A stretch of DNA of 64,000 bases from Chondrilla cf. caribensis (lineage: Eukaryota > Porifera > Demospongiae > Chondrillida > Chondrillidae): contig OZ026561.1 of assembly GCA_964020155.1 (NCBI GenBank), forward strand, positions 2,399,547-2,463,546, written 5' to 3'. The notes under the pieces are model-generated. The model saw only the letters and a list, made by a program, of their open reading frames with translations. It did no database searches and was not told the DNA's origin. The position numbers and the translations under genes are program-made. Positions 47,243 through 59,900 of the stretch are shown here, piece by piece (the stretch's first letter is position 1; every line of letters begins with the position of its first letter).

Positions 47243-49130
47243 ATGATATCTGTGATTGATGGACAAGATGAACAAGATATTACTGTTGATTCCAATAAAA
47301 TAGAACTTGTGCAGTTAGGTAATCGTTACCTTGTGAATCTGAGACAGAGATTAACGAAAGATAAAAGCGCTTACCCCTGTGTTGACTTGATCAGCGGTCG
47401 GCAGTTAACTTGTCAGGAAATTTCCTTGGAGGACCAGTTAAGTCTTCAAAATCTCCACCGCCTCCCGAATCACCCTGGCCTGAAACTACCTGTGGATACA
47501 TTTCGGAGTCCACGAGGATTTTATGTGCTGAATAGAAAAGACTATGGCGATTTGCACAATTATGTGAGAAGCAAGAAGAAACTTTCGGAAGGAGAGAGTC
47601 GGCGAATCTTCAAACAAATAGTTGAAATTGTACACCATTGCCATTCCAACCTCATGGTTGTCAGCGAATTGAAATTGAAAAAACTAGTTTTTCTTGACGA
47701 GGAAAGGTAAGCTATACCTCTGTTATGTACCAAGGTAACTGGCGGTAGGTTTATTAATGGTTAGACAAAGACTGTTTAAGCGGCGAACTATAGTAAGCGT
47801 TCCTACCACTGTCCTTAAAGTCCCTGGTAGTTTGAGCATAGTTATTGAGCGTCTATGGTCCGAGGTTTCATAACATACTGTACACGAAGTAATCTGTTTC
47901 AACCCGTTGAATCACCATTATTCACTCAAACAGTATCTGTTTCAAGTTGTTTTCATTGTCAGGCATCACACACGTACTTAAGTCAATTCAACTACGTTTG
48001 TTAGAATTAGGCAAGTTATTTCCACGGTCAGAGCTTGAGTTTGGGATAACTATAATAGACCCACAAAATTGTTTGTTGTTGTCGGATGTGGTTCTAGTGA
48101 GGATTTGTTTATTACCAGGGATGTCTATATATGAGGGGTGCTGCATGTTGTTTCTGAATACGCTACAGAAATTGGTTTGTGTTAATTATTAGTAATTTAC
48201 CTGAATGTTTGTGTTAGTGAGCTTCTACTGTATGTATGTGATATACAGAGATAAGTGTTGGATATAGCAATAAACTCTTGGGCAAACAGCATGTTTGTAG
48301 GGTTAAAAGTACACTTGTGCAGTGATTTGTGGAAACATGTGTAAAATCCATTTTTACTTCAACCCAGCCCACTTGTTGACAACCTGCATGAAACTTTCCA
48401 GTATGTTGTTGGCCTGAAACAGCATGTCCTGTTATTTTAGGAATTATCTGCATTAGTGGTAATGTAGGGTTGTTTCGTGTGTAACTCATAAAGATGTTTC
48501 TTGTGCTGAAACACGTGAAGTCATTATTTTCCATCCTCCAACATGGAGAACATGTAGGAGTACACAGTTACCAAATACCCATGTGCTGACTCACCTATGT
48601 ATGACATTAATCAGTACTGTACTTCTTGGTGCTATAATATTATGTCCAAGTGTGCTATGACCTGTTGAGAATTTATGATTGTTTCCTATAGAACTTCTAT
48701 TGGCCTGATGTCATTGAAGAACAGTTATGACTACAGTGACAACCTGGATGATGCAATGAAGGAACACAGTGGATGCCCTGCCTATGTTTGTCCTGAAATG
48801 CTCAGTAAAAACCCCTACAGTGGCATTGGTGCTGATATGTGGAGTCTTGGAGTTATTTTATTTACTCTTTTGGCTGGACGGTATCCTTTCTATGCCAAAA
48901 CACCTCAGCAGCTATTCACCAAGATAAAATCTGGTGACTATCGTCTACCCGATGACATATCTTTCTTGGCAAAATCCGTTCTGAGTGCATTACTTCAGAT
49001 TAACCCTTCATACAGACTGACTACATCAGCTTTACTAGAACATCCATGGTTTATGTTAACAGACGATGAAGCATGTGACAGACCTGTTAGTTTTCACACT
49101 GTCCCCAAGTCTGAGGACCCTTTGATGTAA
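47243..49130 (+). CDS. TRIB: Tribbles-family pseudokinase
   Basis: Two exons, 47243-47706 and 48692-49130, joined in phase (AG|A, Arg); 300 aa. It matches Tribbles along its length: DYGDLHNYVRSKKKLSEGES, IFKQIVEIVHHCH, a degenerate catalytic loop (VVSELKLKKLVFLDEER), no DFG (replaced by SLKNSY), then CPAYVCPEML, GADMWSLGVILFTLLAGRYPF, and HPWF before a short tail. Tribbles proteins scaffold COP1-dependent degradation of transcription factors and bind MEK1. The tail contains SFHTVPKSED, which could be a VP-type COP1-binding site, though it lacks the canonical (D/E)Q before VP. The frame is intact and the gene shares its upstream region with the NRPS gene. Confidence 0.9.
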
Positions 49131-50522
49131 AGCTTTACTGTTGATGTGGAATTATTTAAATCTGGCTTTTGATCTTCCCTGTACTTATACAGTGCATATA
49201 CTCCCAGTCATTCGCCTCTCTAATAGTTCTTTTCTGGGCATACACCACTGGCCTATCTTTGTTTCACAGTTTTGGTGTATGCAATAGTGACAATAAAACA
49301 TGTAGTTGTATGTAGCTGCTAGATTCATTGATAGAACCAGAGAAGTATCCAATTGTATCAAAAGAGGCTTATCAACCCATGTATTGTGGAGTCTGAATTA
49401 ACAAAGCAACCTGTAGGATTCATGACATACACACAGAAGCCTCATAGTGAATTGTGCATGTTCTCCAAAAAGTTATTTTAACATAATATCATTAGATTAT
49501 ACAATCTGATTACACGATATAATTTAATCAGCCATTTGTCAACCAATTGGAGAGACATGTAGTACATGCACACCAGCGTAGAGGGTGGCTCTAGTGTGGG
49601 TACAGTATATTCTGTAATGGAGTATGCCTGTTGCAGACAGCTTTATCAATATGTGATAATTAAAAAATATATTGGAGCATAGGATTATTACGCATGAAAT
49701 TGTATAGTATATTATTGCATAAGTATAATAATATATTATAAGTTTGAGCTGTACCCATATCCACACAGCCAGCTGCAGGATATTAATACACCACATGCAT
49801 TGCAGCTAGCATGTATGTGGACATGTAATACATACGTACTATTATAGTAATTGTATGCTTATGAAATCAAATAGTAATAATTGAAGGCATAATAATATAA
49901 ATCAGGCAGGGCAACAAACTACAATTGAAGCACAGATAAAATTCTGAATATGTATGTCGATCAGATATTAAATTTTAGTGGCTATGTCATGGACGGGAGG
50001 GCAGTATTCAGATAAAATGCACTCACCCCAAGGGTGCGGGATCGGTTGTGAGAGTGAGTGCATGATTTTATTATAATATGCAGTACGTTCTAATCCAGTC
50101 TTACCCCATATGTTAATGTAAAATGCATGTGAAGGTATAGGAGAAGTAATATAAATAGTGTATGGCATGCACGCATATCCAGCTGCAAACATTGATATAC
50201 CACACATCATGCATGACAGGTTAAATTAGATATATCCTGCAGCTAATTAAATCCTTACAATATCATTGTCGTGGCACGTGTGCGTGCGTGTTGTATATAT
50301 TCATGGCAATGGATCCAGATTGATGGTACAAATCTTATATATATGACATTGTACATATTTGCAATTGCATGCATATATATATCCGGTTTGCATGTGTGGG
50401 ATTCATGTGAAAACAGTTTCTCAAATCACTATAATAATACATTATATAGATATTATTATAGTACTAGTTTTATTATTATGAATCACAACAAATATAATAC
50501 TCTAATTAAACAATAATATGGT
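49131..50522. other. Intergenic between convergent genes, AT-rich
   Basis: Holds the Tribbles and ERGIC3 3' regions. Two similar stretches, near 49750-49815 and 50155-50220 (CATATCCA..CAGCTGCA, ATACCACACATCATGCAT-like), look like old duplicates. No gene recognised. Confidence 0.5.
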
Positions 50523-53500
50523 TTAAGAATGTTTCCCTAATTCTATCTTCTTCTTTAATACTCTTGCCGAGTGATATACAAATGCATCTATCATTCCTGC
50601 CACTGCAAATATCATCAATGACAATAATTATAACATCACTTTCCCACTGCAGGACCTTACCTGTGAAGACACCTCCAACAATTGCACATACACCAGTGAG
50701 AAAGTGTAGGAATGACCTCCTGTGCTCCGTAATCTGTACCATCATCGGAGATAGGTCATACATGAAGAACACACCGGGAAGACCAGATCCACCACTCCAT
50801 GGGTTCACGGGTTTTTGATGCTTTGTGGCGGAAAATTGATTCGTCTTTAGGACCTGAAGTAAGGCAGGTTTATGTATACATTGTTCTATTCATGAACAGA
50901 AGTATAATTGCATTCAATGAAATACGTACTTTTCCAGAATATTCTTTGTAAGTTGTTGGCACTATTTTCACAAAATACTGAAACATAATGTTCGCTAAAT
51001 GAGTTCAGAGAAAATACTATACATTATATTGATATAATCAATGTACGTACATTATCGTAACACTGTACATAATACTGTAGTGAAGTGTAGTCATCATCGG
51101 GTTACATGGACAATAATGTCTAATACTTTCATTGTCATTTGGACTATGTGTAGTTGGGTCTTGCAATTTCTTATGTTTTGACAAGCAACTGGGTTACAAC
51201 TGGGTTATTGAAATTGTACATTAAAACTGACAAATTTACAACACTGCAGTTCTCACATCTAATTCACTCTTGATATAATGGAACTGTAGAAAAATCAACC
51301 ACAGGGTACTATGGTTTTGGCATAATATTATACTAAAGCATCAATAGGGTGAACAAGTATTGCGGTTTATACATGTATGTCCAATTAAATAAACATGTTC
51401 ATGACTGAGTGACTATTGGCTATACATGGTAAATGATGCAATGAGTAGTGCCTCCACAGTAAGTTACCTGGTCCTTCTGACCCTACAGTTTCCCTGTGAC
51501 CGTCCAGGGGGTCTTTTTTCCCTGGATACGTGGTTCCAAACGACAGTCGATGGATGGTGTGCGACATATTGAACTATACAAGTATGTAGATAGTCAAGGT
51601 AAATAACCTCCAACAACTATCAACTCAGACAGGCATACCTGTTTTGTTTTAAATGCATGTATGTCATGAACTGCAAAGAAAAGGAAAGACTGTACCATCA
51701 TACGTACATTGTAAAATGCAACACGTACACCTATTTTTATGTATACTAGTATAATAATAGTATAATACGTGTGCCTATTTTTCATGTTGTATATAAGAAT
51801 CACAGATTTTGTAAATCAGCACTCGTTTACAAAGTTCAGCAAGTAGGAAATTCCTGCTTACAGCAATATGCTGTATGAATGTACATATGTGGTTCCAAAT
51901 AACAGTCAATGGATTGTATGTACATAGGAGATACGTATATAGAACTACCATACACATGTATGCAATGTACATAAGATGGGATGGTAAGAATCCACTTTAA
52001 AACAAATCTACACAGACGGGTATGCGTACTTGTTTGCTACATGACATGAGACGTGGAAGTGTAAACACGAAAATTGTCTCACACAAAGACTGTACTACAT
52101 TTACTGTATCAGCTAAGGTACGTATGTATGTAGGTATAATGATACTTTGCAGCAGTATTACTTTGTATGCAATGTGAACTGTCATCTGATGCAACTTCAC
52201 ACAAAATTTCACATTTGCTAAAGGTTCAGTAAATACAAATTTTAACACAATAAGGTTTCTTATACGCAGTATTGCGTATGCATACTTCAAAAGCACTCTC
52301 ATGTACGCCCATATAATACAAAACCATACACCAATGTTACATAGCTGAACATATGTACATACGTATGAATGTACGTAAGTCATGTAAAGAGCTGAAACAG
52401 ACTAAATCAATAAACCCTACGGATAGCCACAGGCAGCCACTCACCATGTACATTATGTTGCTGAAAACTTTTGCCAGGAGCGAAGTGGAAATTACCTGCT
52501 ACCTTGCTCACGTCAAAGTGGCCGCTAACACGACAGCCTTCATTGGCTTGTTCGGTGATCTTTGTAACCCAACCTTCTTCCATGCATTGAGATATACCCT
52601 CAGCATTGTTGAATGCCCAGCCTTTCTTTCTGTATGCTTCTCGTACATCGTCACAAGTGTTGCAACACCTATTCAACACTTGACATTGTTAATACTTACG
52701 TACGTATGTACATACACAGGTACACATACATACGTACATAAGTATGCACATAGGCACATATTATGTACGATACATGATGAGAAAAAGCTAGTATCATAGA
52801 AAAGCAAATCCTTCAGATGGATGCGGTCATCTGATATCTACGCACATTCCTAATATTACTTTCTATAGGTGCATTTCTGTGTGTACAGATTCACAACAGC
52901 TACATAGTGATACCGTATGTTGTTTGGGACAAATGATTATCTTCGAAATAATAATAATGGTCCTAATACGTACATACATTGAATATTTGATCCTGAGATC
53001 AGAGAGGAATCCTCATAATGTCACCACAAAATGGCAGTCTGTTTATAACGACAAAACAGATGTTTTCACACACACAGTAATTGTATTGGTTGCAACAGCA
53101 ATCTGGTCATGATAACAGTGAAAGTGAGGAAGCAAGGGTGAAGTCGTGAAGAGGTCTGACTGTACTTCCTCACAGCCTCAATACTCAGAATTCTCACAAA
53201 AAACAAGTCAACTGCAAGAAGGGTCAAAATGGTCGGAAAATAGGGATTGTACTCCGAAATAGGGATACTTGACACATGATGATGACTCGGTATTTTGTTT
53301 CAGGGAAAACCTTTTCTTTTTTTGGTGTTTGGAAATGTACGTAATTGTCTTCATTGTTGGGCTACATGCATACTTGGACATTTTGACCCTGGGAGTCGTC
53401 TTGAGTAAAACAAGAGTGTAACAGAGCACAAATAGCACTTTTCCATTGAAAATGAACGGTAAATAATAGCATGGATTCTGCTTTTAGACGTCATTGAACT

Positions 53501-56321
53501 CCAATGGTAAAGTGATTTCAATGACAAATGTGAACACACGTGTCCACCATGTTATTGTTTACATATCGTAAGTCTCAATATTATTGACGGTTTTCACATG
53601 ATACAATATTATATTGGATAACTTACGGGAGGTCGACAGTTTCTGCCCCATAACAGCTACCACACTTCTTTTCTTGAGACGGATCAACAATCTCCTTTTT
53701 AGAAATGGCTTCCATCACTTGATCAGATTTATCACCGAGCTGGACAGCTATCAGTGAATTTATATTATGTACGTAATCAAATAAAAGTTTGCTTTTAAAT
53801 CAGACAAGACACACTCACATACACAGGCTCTCAGTTACATTCACAACATACATACTGTCAGTAATAAGGAATTTCTAATCTTCATAACGGTAAATTTATG
53901 ACATCATTAATGAAGTGTCATGATTTACAACACAAAGGATTCTTTTGGAAAGAAGGAGCCTTGATGACCCGAATTTCCAACTTTGGAGAACAACGTATTC
54001 TGCACAGTACAGCGTAGCCTCTCTACCAAGGACACTTTGGGACCTTGGTATAAGTACGTACATCCTCATAACAGGTGTTTCCTCCATCAAAGGTCTTATA
54101 ACTCACTCCAGTACTACACTGGGACATATAGAATGGTGCCCTTGTCACAGACATTCCCACAACTCAGAGGCTTGTATTTGAGAGGTTCCATTGTATCATA
54201 TGTAAAAGACAGAAAATGGACATTGCATATATTATGTGTATCTAACAATTTCCTCTTTAAATAGTCTTTCGAAACATTTAAGAGACCACTTAATATATTA
54301 TTCTAGGTTAGTTTCTAAGAAAATAGTAATTACATGCGTGTTTAAAGTGATACATGGTGCTTATAGCACACAGAGATCCCATACAGAGCAGGCAACATTG
54401 CCAACTAGCAAAATACGTAGGAAATCTGGATTGGGGTTAAATTTTGTCTAGACACCCTGGGAATAATACCACAGCGGTTCATAGCTATGGCAAAGAAGAA
54501 TTGATTGGGTACATTTTAAACAAAACCAGCATCTGTGAATAATTCATAATACCTTGTGATCACACACATCCTTGTCAGCTATAAAACTAAATTGTACCAG
54601 AGTAAAGCAACCTTGACCGAGTATTGAGTGATTGCATAATAAAATTATGGCTTTTTCCTATTTGTGTAAATTATTATTGGGACAGAGAAGAACAGACAAA
54701 CATACAAACCTTCTTGTTCTTCTTTGATAGGTTGACCTTCGTTGTTCAATCTTTGCTTTGCCATATTATGCATAACATCGAATTGCTGTTCTCCCGCAAC
54801 ATCCATTGCATCAATGCTTAGGTCTGTGAACCAATACACATTCACATAATATATACACTGAGCATTGGAAAAATAGCTACATTGCTCAAGGCTTTCCCAG
54901 TATGAAGCTACTCAAACCAACCAAACGTATGTATGTATGTACCATGGAGGTAATCTGATACAAACCTCTAAATTGAGACCACTTGGATTAACAACGACAC
55001 TGTTTACTGTTATGTGTCTCAGTGCAGTGCAGTGTATCGAGTAGCTTCCCTCTGAATTGAGGAAATCTCTGTAATAAGACATTAATTTAGGATCCCTAAG
55101 TGTCTGTGATAGAAAGGTTCCACTGTTTCCAAATGATAACCATCACCTGGTAGTCTTGCGTAGCCAGCCCCTTTCCCCAATTGCTTCCTTATATGGAAGC
55201 TACAGAGAGGGTCTGCTGCAAGACCCCAACAATACAAAGTCATCAGAAATTTATGGAAGGTGAAGACGTTTTCGTTGTACTCCCACAGGTTTTAAAAAAT
55301 CCCTTATTCCCGTTATCCTACCGAAGGAGGACAGCCTATTCAATCATTATTGTTATCACACCTTTAGCAGCACTGATGAAAGAATTCAAGGAAAGGTTTG
55401 CACCAGAAGGAATCTTGGAAGAATTCTTGGGTGAATTGCAAGATTACACAGGGGCCACTGAAAGAGTGACTGAAGAAAAATACCATTTTGCACGTCTAAA
55501 ATGATCCCTCAGCAAACACTTGACATTCGGCCCCCATTCTGTACCTTTGCTTACTCAGTGCGATCTACGTAGGTACCATACTTGACATTCAGTGTTGATT
55601 GATAGCGGCAGCATTCAGGGCAATTAATAATCAGCAAGTGTCCCTAATTACACTGGGCACCAATAACAGAAAAAACGACATTTTGCACCAGATACTTTCT
55701 CCAGCTTCCAAATAAGGAAGTGATCAGGGAAAGGGCCTGGCCATGTGAGACCAATCACACGGAAGGGTATAAGTATTTTTATGGGATATTGGAGACAACA
55801 GATCTAGTACTAAATGAATGGTATGTTCACGCAAAGAGTAAGAATTATCTGACAATTTTTACAACATTGGCAGGATTGGGGTGCGTATTAGAACAATCAC
55901 TTGCACATTGTGTGACAACTTACAAGCACACGGCATGGCAGGGAATGTGACATCGACATTGATTAACAATCTTTCACCACGTGACGTATCTACAAACAAT
56001 TCTGGTCTCACCTGTAGAAACGAAAATTCGGTAGAGGTGAACAGGTATATTATACGTAAATATATACATAGAATGCTTACTTCTGTAGACATATAGTAGT
56101 TCAGTTCCGACAAGAATAAAATGAGAATTAGGGTTCCACTGATGATAGTGACTGGTGGAAGACGAATACGTCAACACAGATACCAATAGTGTTTTTATTT
56201 CGTGTATCTTTATCTAAGCATGCTTACTAGTAGCTCCTCCATAAGTTTTAATTCTAAAGTCCTCCAAAGTCTTTGGATACGCATCAAATTGTCTCAGTTT
56301 TCCCCACACTGCGGACGCCAT
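50523..56321 (-). CDS. ERGIC3: ERGIC3 (Erv46-type ER-Golgi cargo receptor)
   Basis: Ten exons identified: 56228-56321 (MASAVWGKLRQFDAYPKTLE), 56081-56151 (first membrane span ISGTLILILFLSELNYYM), 55924-56011 (RPELFVDTSRGERLLINVDV), 54710-54823 (LSIDAMDVAGEQQFDV), 53627-53747 (KCGSCYGAETVDL), 52445-52668 (CCNTCDDVREAYRKKGWAF, KVAGNFHFAPGKSFQQ), 51468-51573 (MSHTIHRLSFG), 50930-50994 (MFQYFVKIVPTTY), 50661-50853 (LPGVFFMYDLSPMMV, FLHFLTGVCAIVGGVFT) and 50523-50602 (MIDAFVYHSARVLKKKIELG, stop). Phases fit except between 52445 and 51573, where a short exon (around HDLQSFG in the human protein) was not found. About 386 aa versus 383 in human. It cycles between ER and Golgi with ERGIC2. The CxxC and CC cysteines are kept. 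Confidence 0.92.
51527..52035. repeat. ERGIC3: Degenerate tandem duplication including an ERGIC3 exon 5' part
   Basis: The segment at about 51527-51650, which includes the start of the MSHTIHRLSF exon, recurs in decayed form about 370 bases upstream in the gene (about 51893-52035): GTGGTTCCAAACGACAGTC against GTGGTTCCAAATAACAGTC, then CAGACAGGCATAC against CAGACGGGTATGC. The upstream copy has lost splice signals and frame. Confidence 0.55.
54010..54193. mobile_element. Short TIR element (pogo/Tigger-like MITE) in an ERGIC3 intron
   Basis: TA-flanked unit beginning CAGCGTAGCCTCTCTACCAA with GGACACTTTGGGACC near the left end, ending GAGAGGTTCCATTG. Same family as 56467-56621. A further degraded member appears to end at about 55125 (GAAAGGTTCCACTG). 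Confidence 0.65.
55157..55748. mobile_element. Long-TIR element carrying a RecQ-like helicase fragment
   Basis: The left end (about 55163-55220, CCCCTTTCCCCAATTGCTTC, then TTATATGGAAGCTACAGAGA) is inverted at the right end (about 55683-55742) with about 75-80 percent identity over 60 bases. Inside, a plus frame (55181-55504) reads QKFMEGEDVFVVLP then SIIIVITPLAALMKEFKERF, resembling the start of RecQ-type helicases, but the Walker A motif that should follow VVLP is degenerate. It lies in ERGIC3 intron 3, opposite in strand to the gene. A non-autonomous element with a decayed captured fragment is the simplest reading. Confidence 0.55.
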
Positions 56322-56466
56322 TTTGAGACCAAAAGAAATGAGATGGGCGCTTATGATTCTGGGGGCTTCTTACCCGCTAGTGGTCGCAAACCACTATACG
56401 TCGGTACACTTCACGAGTCATCTAGGTTTGAAAACCATGCTCTATTACGGTGGCATAATCATAATA

Positions 56467-56621
56467 CAGTGGAATCTCTCTATTAAGGACACTTTGGGAC
56501 CTTAATTTTAGTCCTTATTACAGAGGTTTCCTCAATTCAAAGGTCATTTAATACACTACAGTACTACATTGGGAACAGAATGGTGTCCTCATTACAGAGG
56601 TTTGGAATAGAGGTCCCACTG
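56467..56621. mobile_element. Short TIR element upstream of ERGIC3
   Basis: 155 bases with TA on both sides, starting CAGTGGAATCTCTCTATTAA and ending AGAGGTCCCACTG; shares GGACACTTTGGGACCTT with the 54010 element. It lies 146 bases upstream of the ERGIC3 ATG, close to its promoter. Confidence 0.7.
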
Positions 56622-56947
56622 TAATAGAATATCTATGCTTGAATGGGCCCAAACTTGCTCCTGTGATATGGTAAACATACAGGCCTTCAGAAAAACTACG
56701 ACAGGATCGAGACGCTCAACATGCTCCATCATGAACTGTGCCCACCACAGATAAACGATTAAGATTATGAGATAATGGTAGTATTGGCAAAATAGAATGT
56801 GTGTACTTACATTAACTACAGTTACCTAATCAACATGAACCAATACAATAGGTCATGAAAACAGAAGACAGTTTCAAAGACAATGCATGAACAAAGACAA
56901 AACCCCCGATGTGCATAAAAAGTCTCTGATCGGCTGCAATGGACAGT

Positions 56948-59900
56948 TCAGTGGTTGGTACCAAATCCACCAGATGCTGGATACTGGGAGGGGGGTCCAC
57001 GGGAGGACTGTCCTCCTCTTGATCCACTGAAAGTGCTGCTACCTTGCTTATCTCCGCCATGATACCCACTGTATCCTGAAGTAGCATTCACATCAGCCCC
57101 GGTGTAGCTGTAGGAACTCTGGCTGTAGCCTTCACTGTTATTTGAATATCCAGCACGGGGGTTCTGATTATAAGTGCTTCCACCCATCTGCTGCTGACCT
57201 GAATGCAAATGGTAGAAACAGGATTGAGTTCAAAAACAAACAATTTGTAAAAAATTCTTCTCTTGGACAGCAACATTCATAAGGCAACAATCAAATGGTT
57301 AGCTGCAACGAATCCCCTGCACTGTATCTGATGAAGCCCACATGGCCAAAATGTTGAAACTAATCACTTGATTGTTACCGATACACATTATCCGTCCACC
57401 TGGCAGCTTCATACCAGTATCAATTCTTCTCACCTCCGTAGGGATAACCTCTTTGCATACTGTAAGAATCACCACCATGTTGCTCGCTCATCGAGTTTTC
57501 AATTCCAGAGCTATAAGTATAGTTTTGCCCTTGCATGCCGTATCCATAGTTACTTTGGCCATAACCTCCTGTGCTGTAGCTGGGATTGTTGTACATTTGA
57601 CCATAGCTATATCCTACACAAACAAGCAAATTCAAATATGTGTAAATGCACAGCAGAGTCGGGATAATGTGGTCCTTGTAAGACATCACAGCAATGAAAT
57701 GACTGTCTACTGTACACACGTATACAGGTAAATACATCCACACGTGGAAAGTGGTTTCGTTATCCACTCTGTGGAGTAATACTCAACAGATGGCTTCATA
57801 ATTTTTGCATTGTGTACTTTTCAACTACTGGCATGCTGGAAAATACCAGGATTGTAACAATCCCATTGAATGCCACGTAATAACTAGTGTCTCACAGTAC
57901 TGTTAGCCCATTGATGAACACAAGGGACGATTCTACAGCAGTGTGAAATGAAATGCTGTAAGCCTGTTATGACACCCTTCAATGCAAGCAAATAATACAA
58001 AGGAGGCAACACCACAGGCTACATCGTACAGAGTTTGGCTTACAGAGATAATTATCAACAGTATCTCTGAAACCATGTTTCATTAATGGAAAAGATATTA
58101 TAGATATGTGGATATAAACTAAGTATGATTATAATCAGTATGAGTATGATGTAATAATAGCATCCAACATTCTGAGTACCAAAAACCTTCAATTGGCATG
58201 ACCTTTGGAATGCCAAGTTCTGTTGTTGTGTAAAGTGACTATGGACGTTCATACCACCGCTATCTGTGCGAATGTATGTAAGTATTGCAGACATACATAT
58301 CAGTATGGATATGGAAGCACAGCACTGGTAATAATGAGCAAAACGGTCAACTAGACATGTTTACCTGGACCTATAGTCATACAATTATAACTGAAAAATG
58401 GTCTGGCATATCATTTTTCATTAGAACACTGTTCACCCCACGCCTTGGAATGAGCTTGCAGATTACGTTACACACAAGTTTTGTCAAACAGTAAATTCTC
58501 TACAATACTTATCTAGGCTTGAGCTTTAAAATACATACCATAATAGGGAGCACAAAAATGTTAGCCATGACTCATAAAGCTTTTGAAAACAAAACACAAT
58601 TGTCCAGAAATCCATTAATACTACATGTATAACAGCGCTTCCACACGGTGCCAATCATCTCAAAACTGAACGTTCAGTGAGTGTAGAATGGGGATACATG
58701 TACCAGTGTTTCTCCCAAAAAAAAATAAGGGGGGAGGGAGTGGGTCACTATGAATGTTTTGATGTATAATTATCAATATTGCTTTAACACTTAACACAAT
58801 AAAATCTTTATTCTAACAAAAATTGTTGTCACAGGACAGAGAATAAAGGGGGGGAGCGCCCTGGTACCCCCCTTTGGGGGAAACCCTGCATGTACCGTTT
58901 CCATACCCACAAAATGAAAACAGCCGTTTAGTAGACAAGTCACCAAATAAGATGATTGTTAAATATAAAAACCTGTTAAAAATGGGTACAGGTACGCCCG
59001 TAGTACATTTAGTTCTTTTACTGAAAGTACCGTTCATCATTTTCGTACAAAATCGGCTATGAAGAACAGCAATGGGTAAGGTATATGCATTTTGATAGTG
59101 ATCAAGATGTAACTAACTTGAGTTCTCTACAAAAAATCTGGAAGGATTGAGTCAAGCATGTATCAAAAGAACACTTTGAGGTGCTGAGTAGAGAGTTATA
59201 GGTCAGACAAAAGAACAAGTATGACCGTACCCATGCTACGGACATTTCAGAAAACGGATACAACCGTAGAACCATCAGATTTGTATGACTGGTACTGATA
59301 AGTTGGCATAATAGCCAGTGAGTGTGAGACAGTTGTTGTTGTAGTGTTTCTAGGACGATGCCATACTTACACCAATACTTACCATAGTTTACAGGATATT
59401 GGCTTGGATGGTAATGCCCCTGAACCAAGTTAGCACTATAGCTACTTCCCCTGTAACCTAAAGTACGTATGCAAGAGATATGGTAACACATAGAAAATGT
59501 CACTGTGGATTCGTAAGAAATAAAAGTACTTTACTTTGAAAGTTTCCTTGGGGGTATGGCTTTGAAGAACTCTGTGAGGGAAGTCTAGAGAAGCGTGGTT
59601 CAGCTTTCTTCACCTCCACCTATCCATGAAAGAAAGACAGTCAGTGTCTTCTGTATGATAGTTCCTTAGGGAACATTGGAACAATGTGTAGGTTACTGGA
59701 TTGACAAGACGTTCCACTCAGTTCAGGGTAAATTTGAACACTTCAACTGGCAATGCTTACAAACTACTACATATCACACAGACATTGGATAACCAAATTA
59801 CAGTACACGAAGTAAAAAAGTAAACACACTCTACGCCGCAGTTATGCCTGTATTTGCATCCATACATAACCCGTATGTATTGAAGAAAATGTCTGTACTT

